NCBI RefSeq assembly: GCF_005239225.2
Contig: NC_133290.1
Location: 12,842,204-12,906,203, forward strand
Length of the DNA: 64,000 nt
DNA from: Populus alba
Taxonomy: Eukaryota > Streptophyta > Magnoliopsida > Malpighiales > Salicaceae
Direction: 5' to 3'
How positions within the stretch are numbered: position 1 is the stretch's first letter; the number at the start of each line of letters is the position of its first letter. The translations under genes were made by a program, and so were the position numbers. A model generated the notes under the pieces. It was not told where the DNA came from and made no database searches. It saw only the letters and a program-made list of their open reading frames with translations. Below are positions 38,601 to 50,607 of this stretch, in pieces.

Positions 38601-41600
38601 TAGCCTACCATTAGGATAGATGGGTAACCATTATGATTCACATCCAACTGCATTAACTCAAAATTAGCAACAAACTAATGAAAGAGAGATGTAGTTATGC
38701 TTCATTACCGGTCCATTAGGACTCTCCATGACCAAGTTGTCCATTTTTGGCCTCTTCCCCAAGGAAAATACTTTTGTCGTTCAAGTAACAGCAGTGTGCC
38801 TCCATCCACTATGAATCTTGCGTGACTACTTTTGCCAAGTGCCAAATAAATGCAGATAAAACAAAAATCAGATTAAAGAACAGAACTACTAAGAAAGAAG
38901 CAACCCTCTCAGAAAGAACCATAAAGACAAAATCCCTACAGAAACTAAACATCCAATGTCATGGGCTAATCTTAACCAATATTTCTGAGAAACCAATAAC
39001 AGAATGTGCCCTGCTCATGTGGAAATTTAACTTGCGCAGAGAACAGCCAAGCAAATGGGATCAAATGTTTTTTTTGTCACCCACCAACTCTCCAACCTTG
39101 TCTCTCAAAACTGCATAGAGAAAAGAGATAAACCAAACATTAAGCATTATTTCAAGAGCAAAAATGGGATATACAAGTAACGATACAATTAATTAAGCCA
39201 GGAAAAGGAATCATTTTTGTTTATTAACAAAGAAAAAAAAGAACTGGAATTTTTGAAACAGTCTACAAGCTTCCAACACCTAAGGGAAAAAATCCAATAA
39301 TATGCAAGATATTTGTGCATAGGCATGTAAGAAATTTTGTGATTGTACATGTGCTCTGCTCCTGTACTAATTTAACTCTTGTATGGCCCTGTTTTCCATG
39401 AGCACAAATAGGAAAAACTACCTGTCTCCCTGTTTCAGCTAGTACCCTGTTTCCACAAAGGCACAACTCTAGGGAAACTACCTGTCTAAAATGTCTTGCT
39501 TTCACCAAGTAAACTAACAGTTACATTCACTATGAGATGAAACGTACTTGTAAAATCATAATTAAGAAATTAAATATTGTAACCTTATTCCATCCCCAGC
39601 CATAAAGGTTTCCATCGGAAGTCAATTTGCCATAGTGTGTCTCCAGCCACCTATATCTGAGAACAATTCAAGCCGAAAAAATTTTTGTGGATTCTGGATT
39701 AGAAGAAACACTAAAAACATGTCGTAGCTAAGTCAGAGCAAATCTGATGTTGATTATTAGAAGCTTCAAATATTTGCAGAACTAATGAGGTCAAAAACAT
39801 GCCATGGGTTTCAATTACCTTTAAAACTACTTGAGAGCTGAGGGATCAAGGAGAAAAAAACATAACAAGTTACAACAAAAAAGAAAAAAACCAAATTGAA
39901 TGCTGAAGTGGAAAGAACGATCCTAACAAATGGGAAAAAACAACATTTAACTTAACAGTGATGACAACTATCTTTAATGGCCAAGGCCAATGAAGTTACA
40001 TAGAAAAAGAACCTATAACCTCTTGAATTATTTTATAAAATTCTGAAAACTTGCATTTTTTCTGACCTGGTTACTCTAGAAAAATATTTGCATGAGAACA
40101 ATTTTGTGGAAGAAAATCTGTTCTCAGAAATGGGTGTCATCAATCAAGTAGGTACAATCTCATGAAAATGGTATTAATCAGAGGCCAGGAATTGATGTGA
40201 CCAGTGAGACAAACTGTAATGTGAACCCACAAGAAGCACTTCAATGAAAAAATAGAATGACATCCCAACCAACCTTGATAAAACAAATTTAGTCCTTGAA
40301 AGACAAATAAAATCAACTACTGGTCGAAGGTGCCTGACATGCCTATCTTATCTAACCATACATTTGAATCCTTCTCAAAATGATGCAAGATCCAAAATTT
40401 CAATTAAATGAAACGAAAAAACTATTTAAACAGCAATGAAAGGAGAAAGAATCACCAGAGAAATGTAACTATCCTGCAAGGCTTCCACCTTGTGAGGAGT
40501 CAGGTGATCCTCAAAGTCCCCATGTCCCAGTTGACCATATTTGCTCCATCCATAAGTGTACAGTCCACCAGAAGAGGAAACAGATATTGTATGCCGCCAC
40601 CCACATGCAACCATTATCATCTTGTCTCCCTGCAACTCCCATGATAAAAACTTAATGACTGGTTCATTAAAACTTATTAGAGAAATCGCAAGGTTATTAA
40701 AATACAGGGTCATAAATTTGGTTCATTTAATAGATCACCAGTTTCAGATTTTGCTTTCTAACATTAACAGTGAGTATTCCAAGAGAAGACACTCAATCTG
40801 AAAAATAGTTCTTTAGTAGGATTCACAGGGCAACTCCTATACACTGTCCAGCAGTTTTGGAGCCATAGAAAACCCCTGCTCTCTTTAAAGCCACATTCAA
40901 AAATTTAAACCTGACTTTTTTCAAGTCCATAACTTCACCCTTAAATTTTTCACTATAGGCATATGTTGAAAGAAAAGGATAGCAAGAAAGACAAGCTCAA
41001 TAAGTATATGATAGTAACTGGATTCTTTTGCCAGCACTCCTTGATCTTCAATGCTGGTTATGCTTAATCTACTTAAGAAACAATTAGTACAAGCAATCAT
41101 TTCTGACACATACTTTGACAAGTGAAACTTTTTCAGGAACTAGGCGATCATTTCTGTCACCTAGTCCCAAGTTCCCATATCGGCCCCAACCCCATCCATA
41201 GAGCTCTCCATCTTCTGTGACAGCTGCAGTATGTTCAGCACCAGCAGCAACCATTTTAATAGAGACTCCCTACAAGAGAGATAAGATTTCAGTACACAAA
41301 GCATCACAATATACTGTCTGCAGTGCTAGACTATTACATGTCAACAGTGACAATAAATTTCTTTTGCTACAGCATGTCACAGAGGAAGCATCAATATGAT
41401 ACTATCCAACTCTATAACATGGGAAATTTAACAATTTGACCAAGGATTTTACAATCTCTCAGCTGATGGTCATTGAATTTGCACCTCCAATGTGACACCA
41501 ACAGACTACATCACTACCTTCCTCTAACCACACCTCTCAATAAATAAATAAATAATACCCCCCGAATAATATCTGGTTAACAATGCACATGCCCAGCTAT

Positions 41601-44600
41601 AAACTCAATGAACTAAGCTTTAGTTCTGAATCAATTGGAAGAGATAAAGAATCTGCTAAGGAACTTGACAGGGAAAGGGGGTTCATTCAGGTACAAGAGG
41701 CAAATGTTGAACCTCAAAAAATGGCATTAGACAAATACAGTTGAATGAACAAATAGGTGGATATATCTTCAATGAACTAGTTAATCTAAAGTACCTGAAA
41801 AGCTTGAATTTTCTGAGGCACAAGGGAGTCCTCGGTGGTGCCAAGACCAAGTTGACCATTTTGATTCCGCCCCCAACTTCACAGTTACAAGCAAAAACAC
41901 TATAAATAAAATGCTTTCCCACATGATAGAATCAATTTTCAGAAGCATAGATGTAAGTTTGGAGGAACCTTCACCCAAAAGATACAGTAAACTAGAAACC
42001 CGAGGCAAATAAGCCATTTACATGATATTTGGTACGCAGAAAAATAAAAATTGCATAAGAGCTATTAAAACTAGAGCCAGAAGATGAACGTTTACTATTG
42101 AGCATTTCATGCAAAAACATTATAGCTAGGAATAGCTATAACCCAACAGTACAGAACCCAGTTCCAACCAAACATAATCACAGATGATTCACTATTATGT
42201 TGTGAATGATCACTATATGCCATTGTAGAGCTGAAAACTCAACGGCACCAAACTGCAGAAGATAAAAGTTATAATCGCAAGTTTAACCAATAATTGTATA
42301 AATGCAATGAGAGAAACATGTTCAACCAATCCTCCAAAAAATATACTCACGATCTTATGAAACAACAACTTGTTTTCTCATCTCTCATCCTAAAGTTTTC
42401 CTAAGTTTAGAGGATATTTGTTCACTTCATTTAGGAGATGCTTCCAGAAGGAAAAGCAAGAAGTTTATGTTCTAGCATATTATATTAGTAACGCTGAATT
42501 GGACTGGTTCTGGCATATACTATTATTACTGCTGAATTGGACTCCTCGACCTAAACATATCATTAATGAGACAGGTCCTGAGGAATCAAAGCAGCTTTAC
42601 ACATGAAGTAGTATGCTAGCCAGCACTTACACTTAATTAAGGGGTTTTTTGGTGGTAAAAAAATTCATTCACGCGAACAAGGTGAAAGTACACCTAGAAG
42701 AATAAGGTATCCAACAAGAGATACATGAGGGGGGGGGGGAATCAACACGGGCACTGCAGTCCTATTGCTAGAAAACCCCACCAAAAAGAAGCCAGAAAAA
42801 CTATGCAGATGCACAACAATTTCCTTGAAGCACTAACATGATATATTACAATTGCCATAAATCTAATTATTGGGAAAAGATAAAGATAGAAAGGCTACTA
42901 ACCTTTGCACCTCACCATCCATGGTGACTGCCAGACAATGGCTATCCCCACAAGCAATTTGCCTTATCTTTAAACTGTGCAAGGCCTTAATTGGCTGAGG
43001 AGTGAACAAATCACTAGAATTTCCATGTCCTAGCCTCCCAAAATCACCCCTGGTAGAAAAGGAACACAATGGTTGAGGGCTACACATGAAATCCAGTCGA
43101 GAGATTAAGAACTTACTTATACACCTATGATAGAATTGTTAGAATGTTTCAGAAGATGAAATAAACTATCAGAAAATTGTCTTTAGATGTGACTTGCTGG
43201 TTAGACAACTTAGTAATGATTCACATACGAATATGTATACTACATTCCTTTCATCTCTAACTTCATCTTACAAAAGATTCCAGGAGAAAACAAATGAGCT
43301 AGGGGATTCATAAATTTCAACCATCAATGGAAATATTATTTGAATAAAATTTGCAAGAATGAATTAATGACGCTTGGAAACAGCCTGTAAGATAAGGACT
43401 CAGTTATAAATACTCAGACAACCAACCAATTTATTTAAATTAAGTTATTCAGATGTGTAACATCATTTTATTTTTCTTAGGCCAACTATTAAACTGCTTG
43501 GTTCTCAGATTTCAAAAGAACACACAGCAATCAATAAAATTACCGTAGTTCTCAAAATTAACCAAAATTAGTAATCAAAGATGGAAGTAAACAATGAAGA
43601 ACAGACCATCCCCAACTATAGACCTCCATTCGTGACTCAGAATATGCAGTTGTATGATCAGCACCACAAGTAATTGATATTATATCAAGGCCATCCAATG
43701 TACTCAATTGAGTTGGAGTGGGTCTATCCTCAGCATCCCCATGGCCTAACTGCCCATCCTCTCCTCGTCCCCAGGAGCAAACGATGTTTCCAGCTGTAAA
43801 TTATGAACAATTGTAACTCTAATTGATGCAAGTTTAAGCAATCAAAGTATGAGAATAGAATTGAAGAAGAGGTTACAAATTAATAGGAGTCTCTTGTGAT
43901 AAAGTTTATACTCCACAAAGAAGAGATTAAATAAGTCAACAAGCATACATAATTGAAAGTTGCAAGTCTTTTAGATAAGTAGTTGCAAGCAAATAAATAA
44001 ATAAAATAAATAAAAGGATTTGAATCTACAAATCTCAACATTGTTTGAAAAGGTAAATTATTCCATCAAGGCCATAGCTTACCGATTTGATAAATCGTGG
44101 TGATTTTTGTAGCTGATTATCTTCTTCTTACCATTTCTTGACCAAAAAACACACAATTGAGAGCCACTTGAGTACCACATTTAGGGAATGAATCCAGGAA
44201 TCTCATGAAAATTCTTTGGCTATCACTCCTTCATGGATGATTTTATGTAAAAAATGAAATTTGCAATACCAGCGGCTAAGAATGACTGGTCAATAAGGCC
44301 CAAAAACCATTTGGGTGCCACAGGGATAATGCATTTAGATGCTAGTTTCCTCTATGTTTCCATTCACAAGCCATTGTTTCCTTGACTTTCCCTTAACAAG
44401 AAAAGGCACAAGACACAAACAAGAAACTGATACATCAATGCTGGCTTGAAAGAAACTCAAAACTAACATCCTCCACTAATGTTTACCCTATCCAAAGTTG
44501 TGCATGTCCATCATAGCTCTAACAACAGAAAAATCAAAACACAGTTCAACTAAATCTACCAAAACTCTCAAAACAGACCGCCAAATGGTTACACACTAAG

Positions 44601-44856
44601 CCAAATACAAAATTAAATCACCCCATAAACAACTTCAAGAGCAAACAAAGGTCAAACAATCACAACCAGCGATCAAAACCAAAAGCTTCAGTCTTTACCA
44701 AAACTAACAAAAAACCAAAGCAATGTAAACAAACCCCACAATTATAAACTTACAAAGAAGAGCAACAGAGTGACTAGCACCGGCAGAAATAAGAATAACT
44801 TGACGAATTGGACCACTAACTTCACTACCACTAGCAGCTCGTCCATCCTCGGCCAT
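35650..44856 (-). CDS. UVR8: UV-B photoreceptor UVR8, with corrupted exons 7-11
   Basis: Clean exons on the minus strand: 44856-44754, 43793-43607, 43049-42903, 41876-41795, 41269-41114, 40629-40456. These give 283 codons of RCC1-type beta-propeller repeats ([44 protein letters not shown]). Further exons are recognisable but carry indels: 39656-39584 (GGWRHTM), about 39110-39011, about 38832-38709 (GWRHT), about 37298-37192 and about 37075-37015 (SPSERYA-VPDE). The last exon 35727-35650 is clean, encoding 25 residues ending [14 protein letters not shown]8 is a homodimer that monomerises on UV-B absorption by tryptophans in its GWRHT repeats and then binds COP1, partly through the C-terminal VP motif; from memory W233, W285 and W337 of Arabidopsis. 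The gene is probably intact in the plant; see the findings. Confidence 0.93.
35826..35946. repeat. Imperfect direct repeat in last UVR8 intron
   Basis: Two copies of about 53-57 bases (35826-35878 and 35890-35946) share 'ttactcagagc', 'atata' and 'ggtaacttg/ggcaat' in order. Many of their differences are small indels. Confidence 0.7.
37015..39656 (-). other. Indel-rich patch covering UVR8 exons 7-11
   Basis: Every UVR8 exon in this span is recognisable at nucleotide level but broken by small indels. The exon at 39110-39011 is about 100 bases where the family needs about 72; the surplus aligns as single or few-base insertions (G, A and C runs lengthened). The exon at 39656-39584 lacks one base near its start, creating an immediate TAG, and gains two bases in GCA(AA)TTGACT. 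Flanking exons (40629-40456 and 35727-35650) are perfect. Insertion-dominated errors confined to one patch fit uncorrected single-molecule sequence better than neutral decay. Confidence 0.75.
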
Positions 44857-47143
44857 TTTGCGTTTTATATCTGCTGTTCTAAAGCAAAGCTGCTGTCTTG
44901 TGTTTTTTCAAAGAAACCAAAGTCTAGAAGATGTTTCAAGCTGCAGGTTGTTCTCTGCAATGACTATAAAAGTAATGATAGTAACCAGAGAGTGGGTGGC
45001 AGTGATAAATTTATAGGGACAGAGATGGTACTTGTGCTCCTGCTACCATCGACAGGCAGTATACAAAGGTACATGAACACACTGTAGAGTGTAGATGTAG
45101 AAAAGACTAGACTTTAGGGTTTGTTTTGACGCCCAAACAACGGCATTGATGATGGGAAGGGCCCGCCCACCATTTGCAGCTTTCGAGTTTTCTAAAGCAG
45201 CGGTGTCTCTAATTGTGTTGTTCATTTTCCACCACACAAATCCTTTCAGTTTGAAAATTCTTCTGTTCACATTAGCTACTCGCATTGATGAGTAATTAAT
45301 TAAATGCTGTGGGACTCTCTCCCGCGGTGTCCAATGGGATATAAATGTAATATTACGTTACATAAAATAAAAATAAAAAAACTAAGGGAGTTCACGGATT
45401 ACTGTTCGCTACAAGTAAAATAACGTTTATGTCCTTGAGAAAAAAACAAAAAAAACTAGTTTATCTTTTGAACTTTTTAATAAACGTAATAGTATTTATC
45501 TATGTCTCGTAATAAATCTTTCATGTCTTCAAACGGGTTTTCATGTCTCTAATAAAATCTTCATAGCAAGATTTTCATGTCTCAGATAAAAATCTTCACG
45601 TTTCTATATAACATCTTCTTATATAATACTTTAACATTGTTTTTACTATCAAAAATAGTTCTTTACTTTCTAAATAATAATGTTCCATACTCCAATCTTT
45701 CATCTTTTTTACGTGTAAACTCTCATCTCTCTTGTAAACTAGTTAAGAAAAGATGCGAAAAGGTGATATGACATATATATTTTTTTCTTTCTCGTCTATT
45801 TTTACCAAATAAGTCTTCAAACATGAATGTTTAAAAGATTGAGAGCAAATAATGATGCATAAAATTTTAAAAACAAAACTCTAGTTGTTTGCGTTTTGAC
45901 CTCACCCATACCAACTCACCCTTACCACAGGTTGTCCAATATTCCTGCCCTGCTCACATACCTCAATGTATTTGTTGAGTTTTCATAAGTCAAAGCAATG
46001 TTATAAACCATCCATTAGTACATGTAATTTTTATGGTGTGCTTCCAAATATTTTAGACAGTGAAAAAACATGAACTTCTTCACTAATAATACAATAAGCA
46101 CAACAAAAAAGAACTTAATTTTCAAATATATATTCTCCGTCATTATATTATTATCCATGAGATAAGTTAATATGATCAAGATTTATAAATACCTTCGTTT
46201 ACTAGGTAAAACATAAAAATCAAGTAAGTTCTTTCAAGAGCTTAACGTCAATTCATTTAACAAACACGCAACTTCTATATTTTTTTATTTTTTTTATTTT
46301 TTTGTATAATATTTTCTCCTTTTATGTTTACTAAGTTAAGTATTAAAGGATTTTCTTTTCCTACAAGGAACTTATTTTGTAGGAAACATCAAACTTATTT
46401 TGTAAGAAACATCAAACTTAAAGATAAAAGTTCACTCAATCATCTTATTAGTCCAAAACGTAGCTATGGAAAGTTTAATCCATTCATGAAGTTTTCACGA
46501 TTTCATCACAATTTATAAGGAGATTGAAGCTAATTAATGGATGAAATGGCACTTGACACATAACATGCTCGGTTGAAATGGTGATGATTTTCCATTATAG
46601 TTTTTTTAAGCAATAGAAGATATATAAAAAAACATTAATTAGATTTTCATGTTATAAATTAATATTTTTACAGTAGAGAATTTTATTTTTCAAATCATAC
46701 AGGCTATGTGTTTGTGATATATTTCCACAATGAATAAAAAATAAAATATTTTTCATACATTGTTTTAACACTTGAGTAACGAAGATTTATCATGCATGTT
46801 AATTTTTTTATATATTTTTCAATGACTGGGAAGTAAGGTCAATATTTTAGGTTCGGTTTGTTTTTATAAAAGAAAATAATTAAATCAAAATTGTTTTTTA
46901 TTAACTAAAACTGAACTGAAATCGATTCAAATCAACCAGTTTCGTTTCGGTTCAGTTCGGTTTTTTTAAACAAAAACTAATTCAAACCAATTTATCTTGG
47001 TTTTGGCTCGATTTTTTTCTTAATTTAGCTTGGTTTTTTAAAAAAAATTTAATCAGTTAATTGAGTTTTTTTTATAATTCAGTTTTTTCAATTATTTTTT
47101 TTCCAGTTTTATCGATTTAATCGGTGTTTTAGCTAAGATTTTT
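44857..47143. other. UVR8 promoter region and AT-rich intergenic DNA
   Basis: The first 400 bases or so should hold the UVR8 5' UTR and promoter (minus strand). Short 'ttcatgtctc' repeats occur near 45.5-45.6 kb. From about 46.85 to 47.10 kb there is a degenerate GGTTCGGTTT-type tract, listed separately. No gene is recognised. Confidence 0.5.
46850..47110. repeat. Degenerate GGTTCGGTTT-rich repeat
   Basis: Repeated short variants of 'ggttcggttt', 'aaccaatttatcttggttttgg' type blocks and 'ggttttttt' appear through this stretch. A related tract, with 'ccaaatcaaagccaaacc' and 'gagctggttttggtttgg', lies at about 51.32-51.52 kb. These look like eroded dispersed repeats. Confidence 0.5.
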
Positions 47144-47448
47144 TATTTAGCTGGGAGTGTTAATACGCTGGCCATACGTTCGCCAGCAATGGATAACAAC
47201 CGTGATTTTAATGTCTAGCGTGCCAGGAGAGTGGCCTCTGTTAGCCATCCAGATTAGGGCCTGTGCGTGTGAAGCTTGAAATCTCCCTGCAGATTTATTT
47301 GGCTGGGAGTGTTGATACGCTGGCCACACGCTGGCCAACAATGAAACGCAGACATGATCTTAATATATTGCATGCCAGGAGGGTTGCATCTGTTAGCCAT
47401 CCAGAGTAGAACCAGAATGCGTGGAGCTTGGAATCTCCCCTGCAGATT
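47144..47448. repeat. About 152-bp tandem duplication
   Basis: Two adjacent copies start 'tatttagctgggagtgtt' (47144) and 'tatttggctgggagtgtt' (47296). They share 'gatacgctggcca', 'tgccaggag', 'ctgttagccatccaga' and 'gaatctcccctgcagatt' in order. They differ by scattered substitutions, giving roughly 80% identity by eye. The copies are GC-richer than their surroundings. Confidence 0.85.
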
Positions 47449-48338
47449 GTTTTGCTAAGCTTGATTCTGTCGTGTATGTTAATCTAGACTGCGAGTGGAG
47501 AAATTATTTTGTTGCTTTATAAACAGCAGCTGTTTCAATTCTTTTCCTTCGCTTTTGAATGTGAATTCATCTCTGTTCGGTGTGTTTGACAGTGGCCCTC
47601 TGATTGTCTTTGCTTGACCACCTTTCAAGCTTCTGGGCGTTCCTCTTGCTTCAGCTTGGTTCCCATGGCCGTGAGCTTCTTTTATGCTTTAGCTGTAAGG
47701 TGTTGCCGCCTTCTTCTTTCTTTTTGCTTGGTTGCATTTTCCTCTTTCAGATTTCTGCTGTTCCCTTCATTTACAGGCTTCCAACCTTGCTTGGCAGTAG
47801 GGGTTCCTGCCGTCAAGTTGCTGCGAAAACTTTCGGTTGTTATAGAACCGTCCTTTGGTGCTCTCACGGCCTCCCCTGCTCCTGCCTCCCCTGCTGTTGC
47901 TTTCAAGGTTTGTTTCTTGCCTCATTTCGAGTTCTTTCGTGTTATCTTCTTTGCTTTCTTATTTCATGCTTGACATCTTTTCACCACCCAGCCACCTAGC
48001 TACGATATTATTTTGTTCATTCACCGGCACTTGTTTTTTATTACATGCAGGAAATCTGTGTAAGATTTCATTCCTTTCTGCCTCTCAGAAGGCTTCTTGA
48101 GATTAATTTGATAACGTGCTTTTACTGTTTTATTTTATGGTGTTTCCATGGCTGTTACAAAATGCACCTTCTCACACTTGCCTTAATTGCTTACTGTTAA
48201 TCATAACCTACTTAACCATCATTTAAACAGGTTATTGATGTGTTAAGCTGCTCTAATTCAACCATGCTCTCTTTGGTTGATGGGGTTATGACAATTAGAA
48301 GGTACTTGAACTAGGTCACTGATACTGATGGATCACAG
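47449..48338. other. GC-richer island, no assigned gene
   Basis: A TATA-like 'gctttataaac' lies near 47.52 kb. Several overlapping open frames on both strands span 47.60-48.10 kb, with Cys/Leu/Phe-rich products that resemble no family. This may be part of a transposable element or a non-coding transcript unit; I cannot tell. Confidence 0.3.
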
Positions 48339-48691
48339 GTTCCCAGGCAGCCAGTTTCTCTCATCAAGGACCCCGATATCAAGTTGAGGCGAGAGCAACA
48401 GTAATCTTTTTTGACATTACAGCATTTGAAGCTGATGGTGCTCTGAGGAGAAGTTCATCCTCGTTAGCATCAGTTGATCACCCCAATAGACCTCTAACCA
48501 GAGAGCACGGTGGTCTTATGAGGTGGCCTGAAAATTTCTACAGACCAAGGGAACAACGTAAGCCAAACTGTGAAGGGACATGCCAACCAGCAAATAGCTT
48601 GTCTGCAAGAGCAATGCAGCAGAGTATTTTGGCAGCATGGTATATTCAATTAACATCTATTTGCAAAGATATGTTCCGAAGCACCTTCTGA
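48339..48691 (+). other. Coding-like open segment of unknown family
   Basis: After a possible acceptor (GATCACAG) one frame stays open for about 117 codons to TGA at 48689-48691. Its composition is balanced and protein-like, with stretches such as SSSSLASVDHPNRPLTREHG and LMRWPENFYRPREQRKP. No start codon lies in a good place, so it may be an internal exon or a captured gene fragment. I do not recognise the family. Confidence 0.3.
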
Positions 48692-49040
48692 GATCATTGC
48701 AGGTCAAAAAATGGATGTCTGCAATTTTTATATTGATGCAAGCATGCATGCAGGCTCGCTGGCTTTATTGTTTAATAAATTAATCATCCAGGCAACCATT
48801 TGATGGAGCTCGTTGTGCCTCCATGCTATGAAATTATGTAAGAGAGAGCTCGAAGTTATGGCTTTTGGCTTTTAGAAATCATCACACGTTTATTTCTTGA
48901 TGATGGAACTTTACCATTCTATGTCCTGATTCTTTTGAATTTACTGGCTTCTTGTTTCATTCTATTTTTTTTTTTTTTTTCAGTCCCACCTGTCATCTTC
49001 ATTTTTTCAAGAAAAAAGGTGTAGTTTTCTTGAAAATGCA

Positions 49041-49157
49041 GGTGCTACAATGGACTCTTCAACAACCACATTTGACAATGTTTACTGCAAGTTGCTACTA
49101 CAGGGAAAAAGACCTTTCTCTTCAGATCAAGCTCTGCTCTCAACAAGAGATGCTTGA
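49041..49157 (+). pseudogene. Class III peroxidase fragment
   Basis: Following a possible acceptor (AAAATGCAG) the frame reads AGAT-like GATMDSSTTTFDNVYCKLL and then LLQGKRPFSSDQALLSTRDA before a TGA at 49155-49157. This matches the distal part of secreted class III peroxidases (TFDN-YYKLLLQGK-LFSSDQALL). The usual second Tyr is Cys here, the frame ends early, and no haem-binding His exon is found upstream. It is therefore a gene fragment, perhaps carried by a mobile element. Confidence 0.75.
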
Positions 49158-50347
49158 AAAAGCTTTTGTTGGCGAGACTACTATCCATCAAACTATTGTT
49201 TTGTAATTCTTATTCCATTTTTTGTGTGATTTCATTCTTTTTAAGGGATCAAAGTTAATCTGAAGCTATTGTTTGCGAGCTTGCCTCTCTGTTCGATCGA
49301 TATTTCAGTGAAAGGAATTCCTTTTTCTGTGTTCTTCCTTTTCTCTGTTCCTGCATCCGGCAAAGATTTTTCAACTTCTTCATGTCCATCACTCCACTAA
49401 TAGAATAATAAAAATGCTCACAAACCCAATGACATCCTGTTAAATGATTTATATATCCTGATATATATATCTTTTGATTTTTTCAGTTTCCCAATAATTT
49501 TTTATAGCTTATTTACATTAAATTTATCAATCTCTCTCTTGATTTGAAAAGGTGTCCCCCCTTGAGGACAGTGGAGACGACCTAATGTTTCACCTAACAA
49601 ACGAAGTCTTTGGCACGAAATTGGAAGGTCACATCAGTGCATGCAACGCATGGGCGGGCCCTCTGTGGCTGAAAAAGAGTAAAAAAAAAATAATAATATA
49701 ACGTTTAGCAGAATTTCAAGAGTTTGATCTGGAATTCCTGTCAAGTAAAATCTAGTTCATTTTTAATATAAACACAGAATAAAAATGAGTAAAAAAACTA
49801 AATATTAATTAAATCAAGAAAAAAAAATCAATAACAGAAAAAACCTAGCTGTAAAATTTTCCCAGCCCTTTTCTTATAAAAAATAATGAAAATTTTAATT
49901 TTTTTAAACAATATTTTTTAATTTGCCCCCCCTTAATTTTCTTTTCTTGCTCCGCCCTGGTACTACCTATACGCATAGTTTTAAAACTCAATTTGAAACT
50001 AAAATCAAACCAGGTTAAAGACAAAAAAAATTATATATGACTCGGCTGATCCAATTAAGATTTGGTTACAAACCCATTAGCTTTTATTTTTTTTATTAAA
50101 ATAATATTATTTTGATTTTAAAATAAAAAATTAACCTAATTGACCCAATAAGTTAAGATGCAATAACCCATTTAAAACTTGAACCCGAGCTTTATATCAG
50201 GCTAAGAACATGATCCAGGCAGAATTATTTTCCAGCATATATATTCATTGTTTTTTTCTGAAAAAACATTTTGAACCGGCAAAACGTGGGTGAGACGTCT
50301 AATCTGCCCTGTACAACCTTTCATTATCAAAATATTTTTTTTTTTTT

Positions 50348-50542
50348 AGAATGCGGTAGCGGTTGCTTTTCAAATAACTTTTCGTGCCGAAAAGTATGCC
50401 AATAATGTTTTTTTATTTTTTAAAAATTATTTTTGACATCAGCACATCAAAACAATCCAAAAAGTACAAACCGCACTTAATTTTAATAAAAAAAAATTGA
50501 ATTTTTTTGAAAAGCCAGTTTGACTGCAATGCCAAACGGACA
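50348..50542. repeat. Dispersed Salicaceae-type element, best copy
   Basis: The head is 'atgcggtagcggttgctttt', followed by 'cgtgccgaaaagtatgcc', the diagnostic core 'gacatcagcacatcaaaa' near 50438, and an end 'gccaaacggacac'. As I remember it, the full-length family has TGTTTGG...CCAAACA termini and thousands of copies in poplar; here only the right end is clear. Confidence 0.65.
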
Positions 50543-50607
50543 CTAAAAAAAACAGAAGCACATGCATCAACGATTCAGTGCCGAAAATAGCCCCACAAAA
50601 GTAGACA

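Noticed and set aside
37015..44856. UVR8 as an ordinary decayed pseudogene
   Set aside because: Exons 1-6 and the last exon are perfect and the damage is insertion-rich and local, which fits sequence error better; not excluded without reads.
47604..48100. Overlapping frames on + rich in Cys, Leu and Phe
   Set aside because: Three different frames are open over the same bases, with no motif and no consistent start; composition effect rather than coding.
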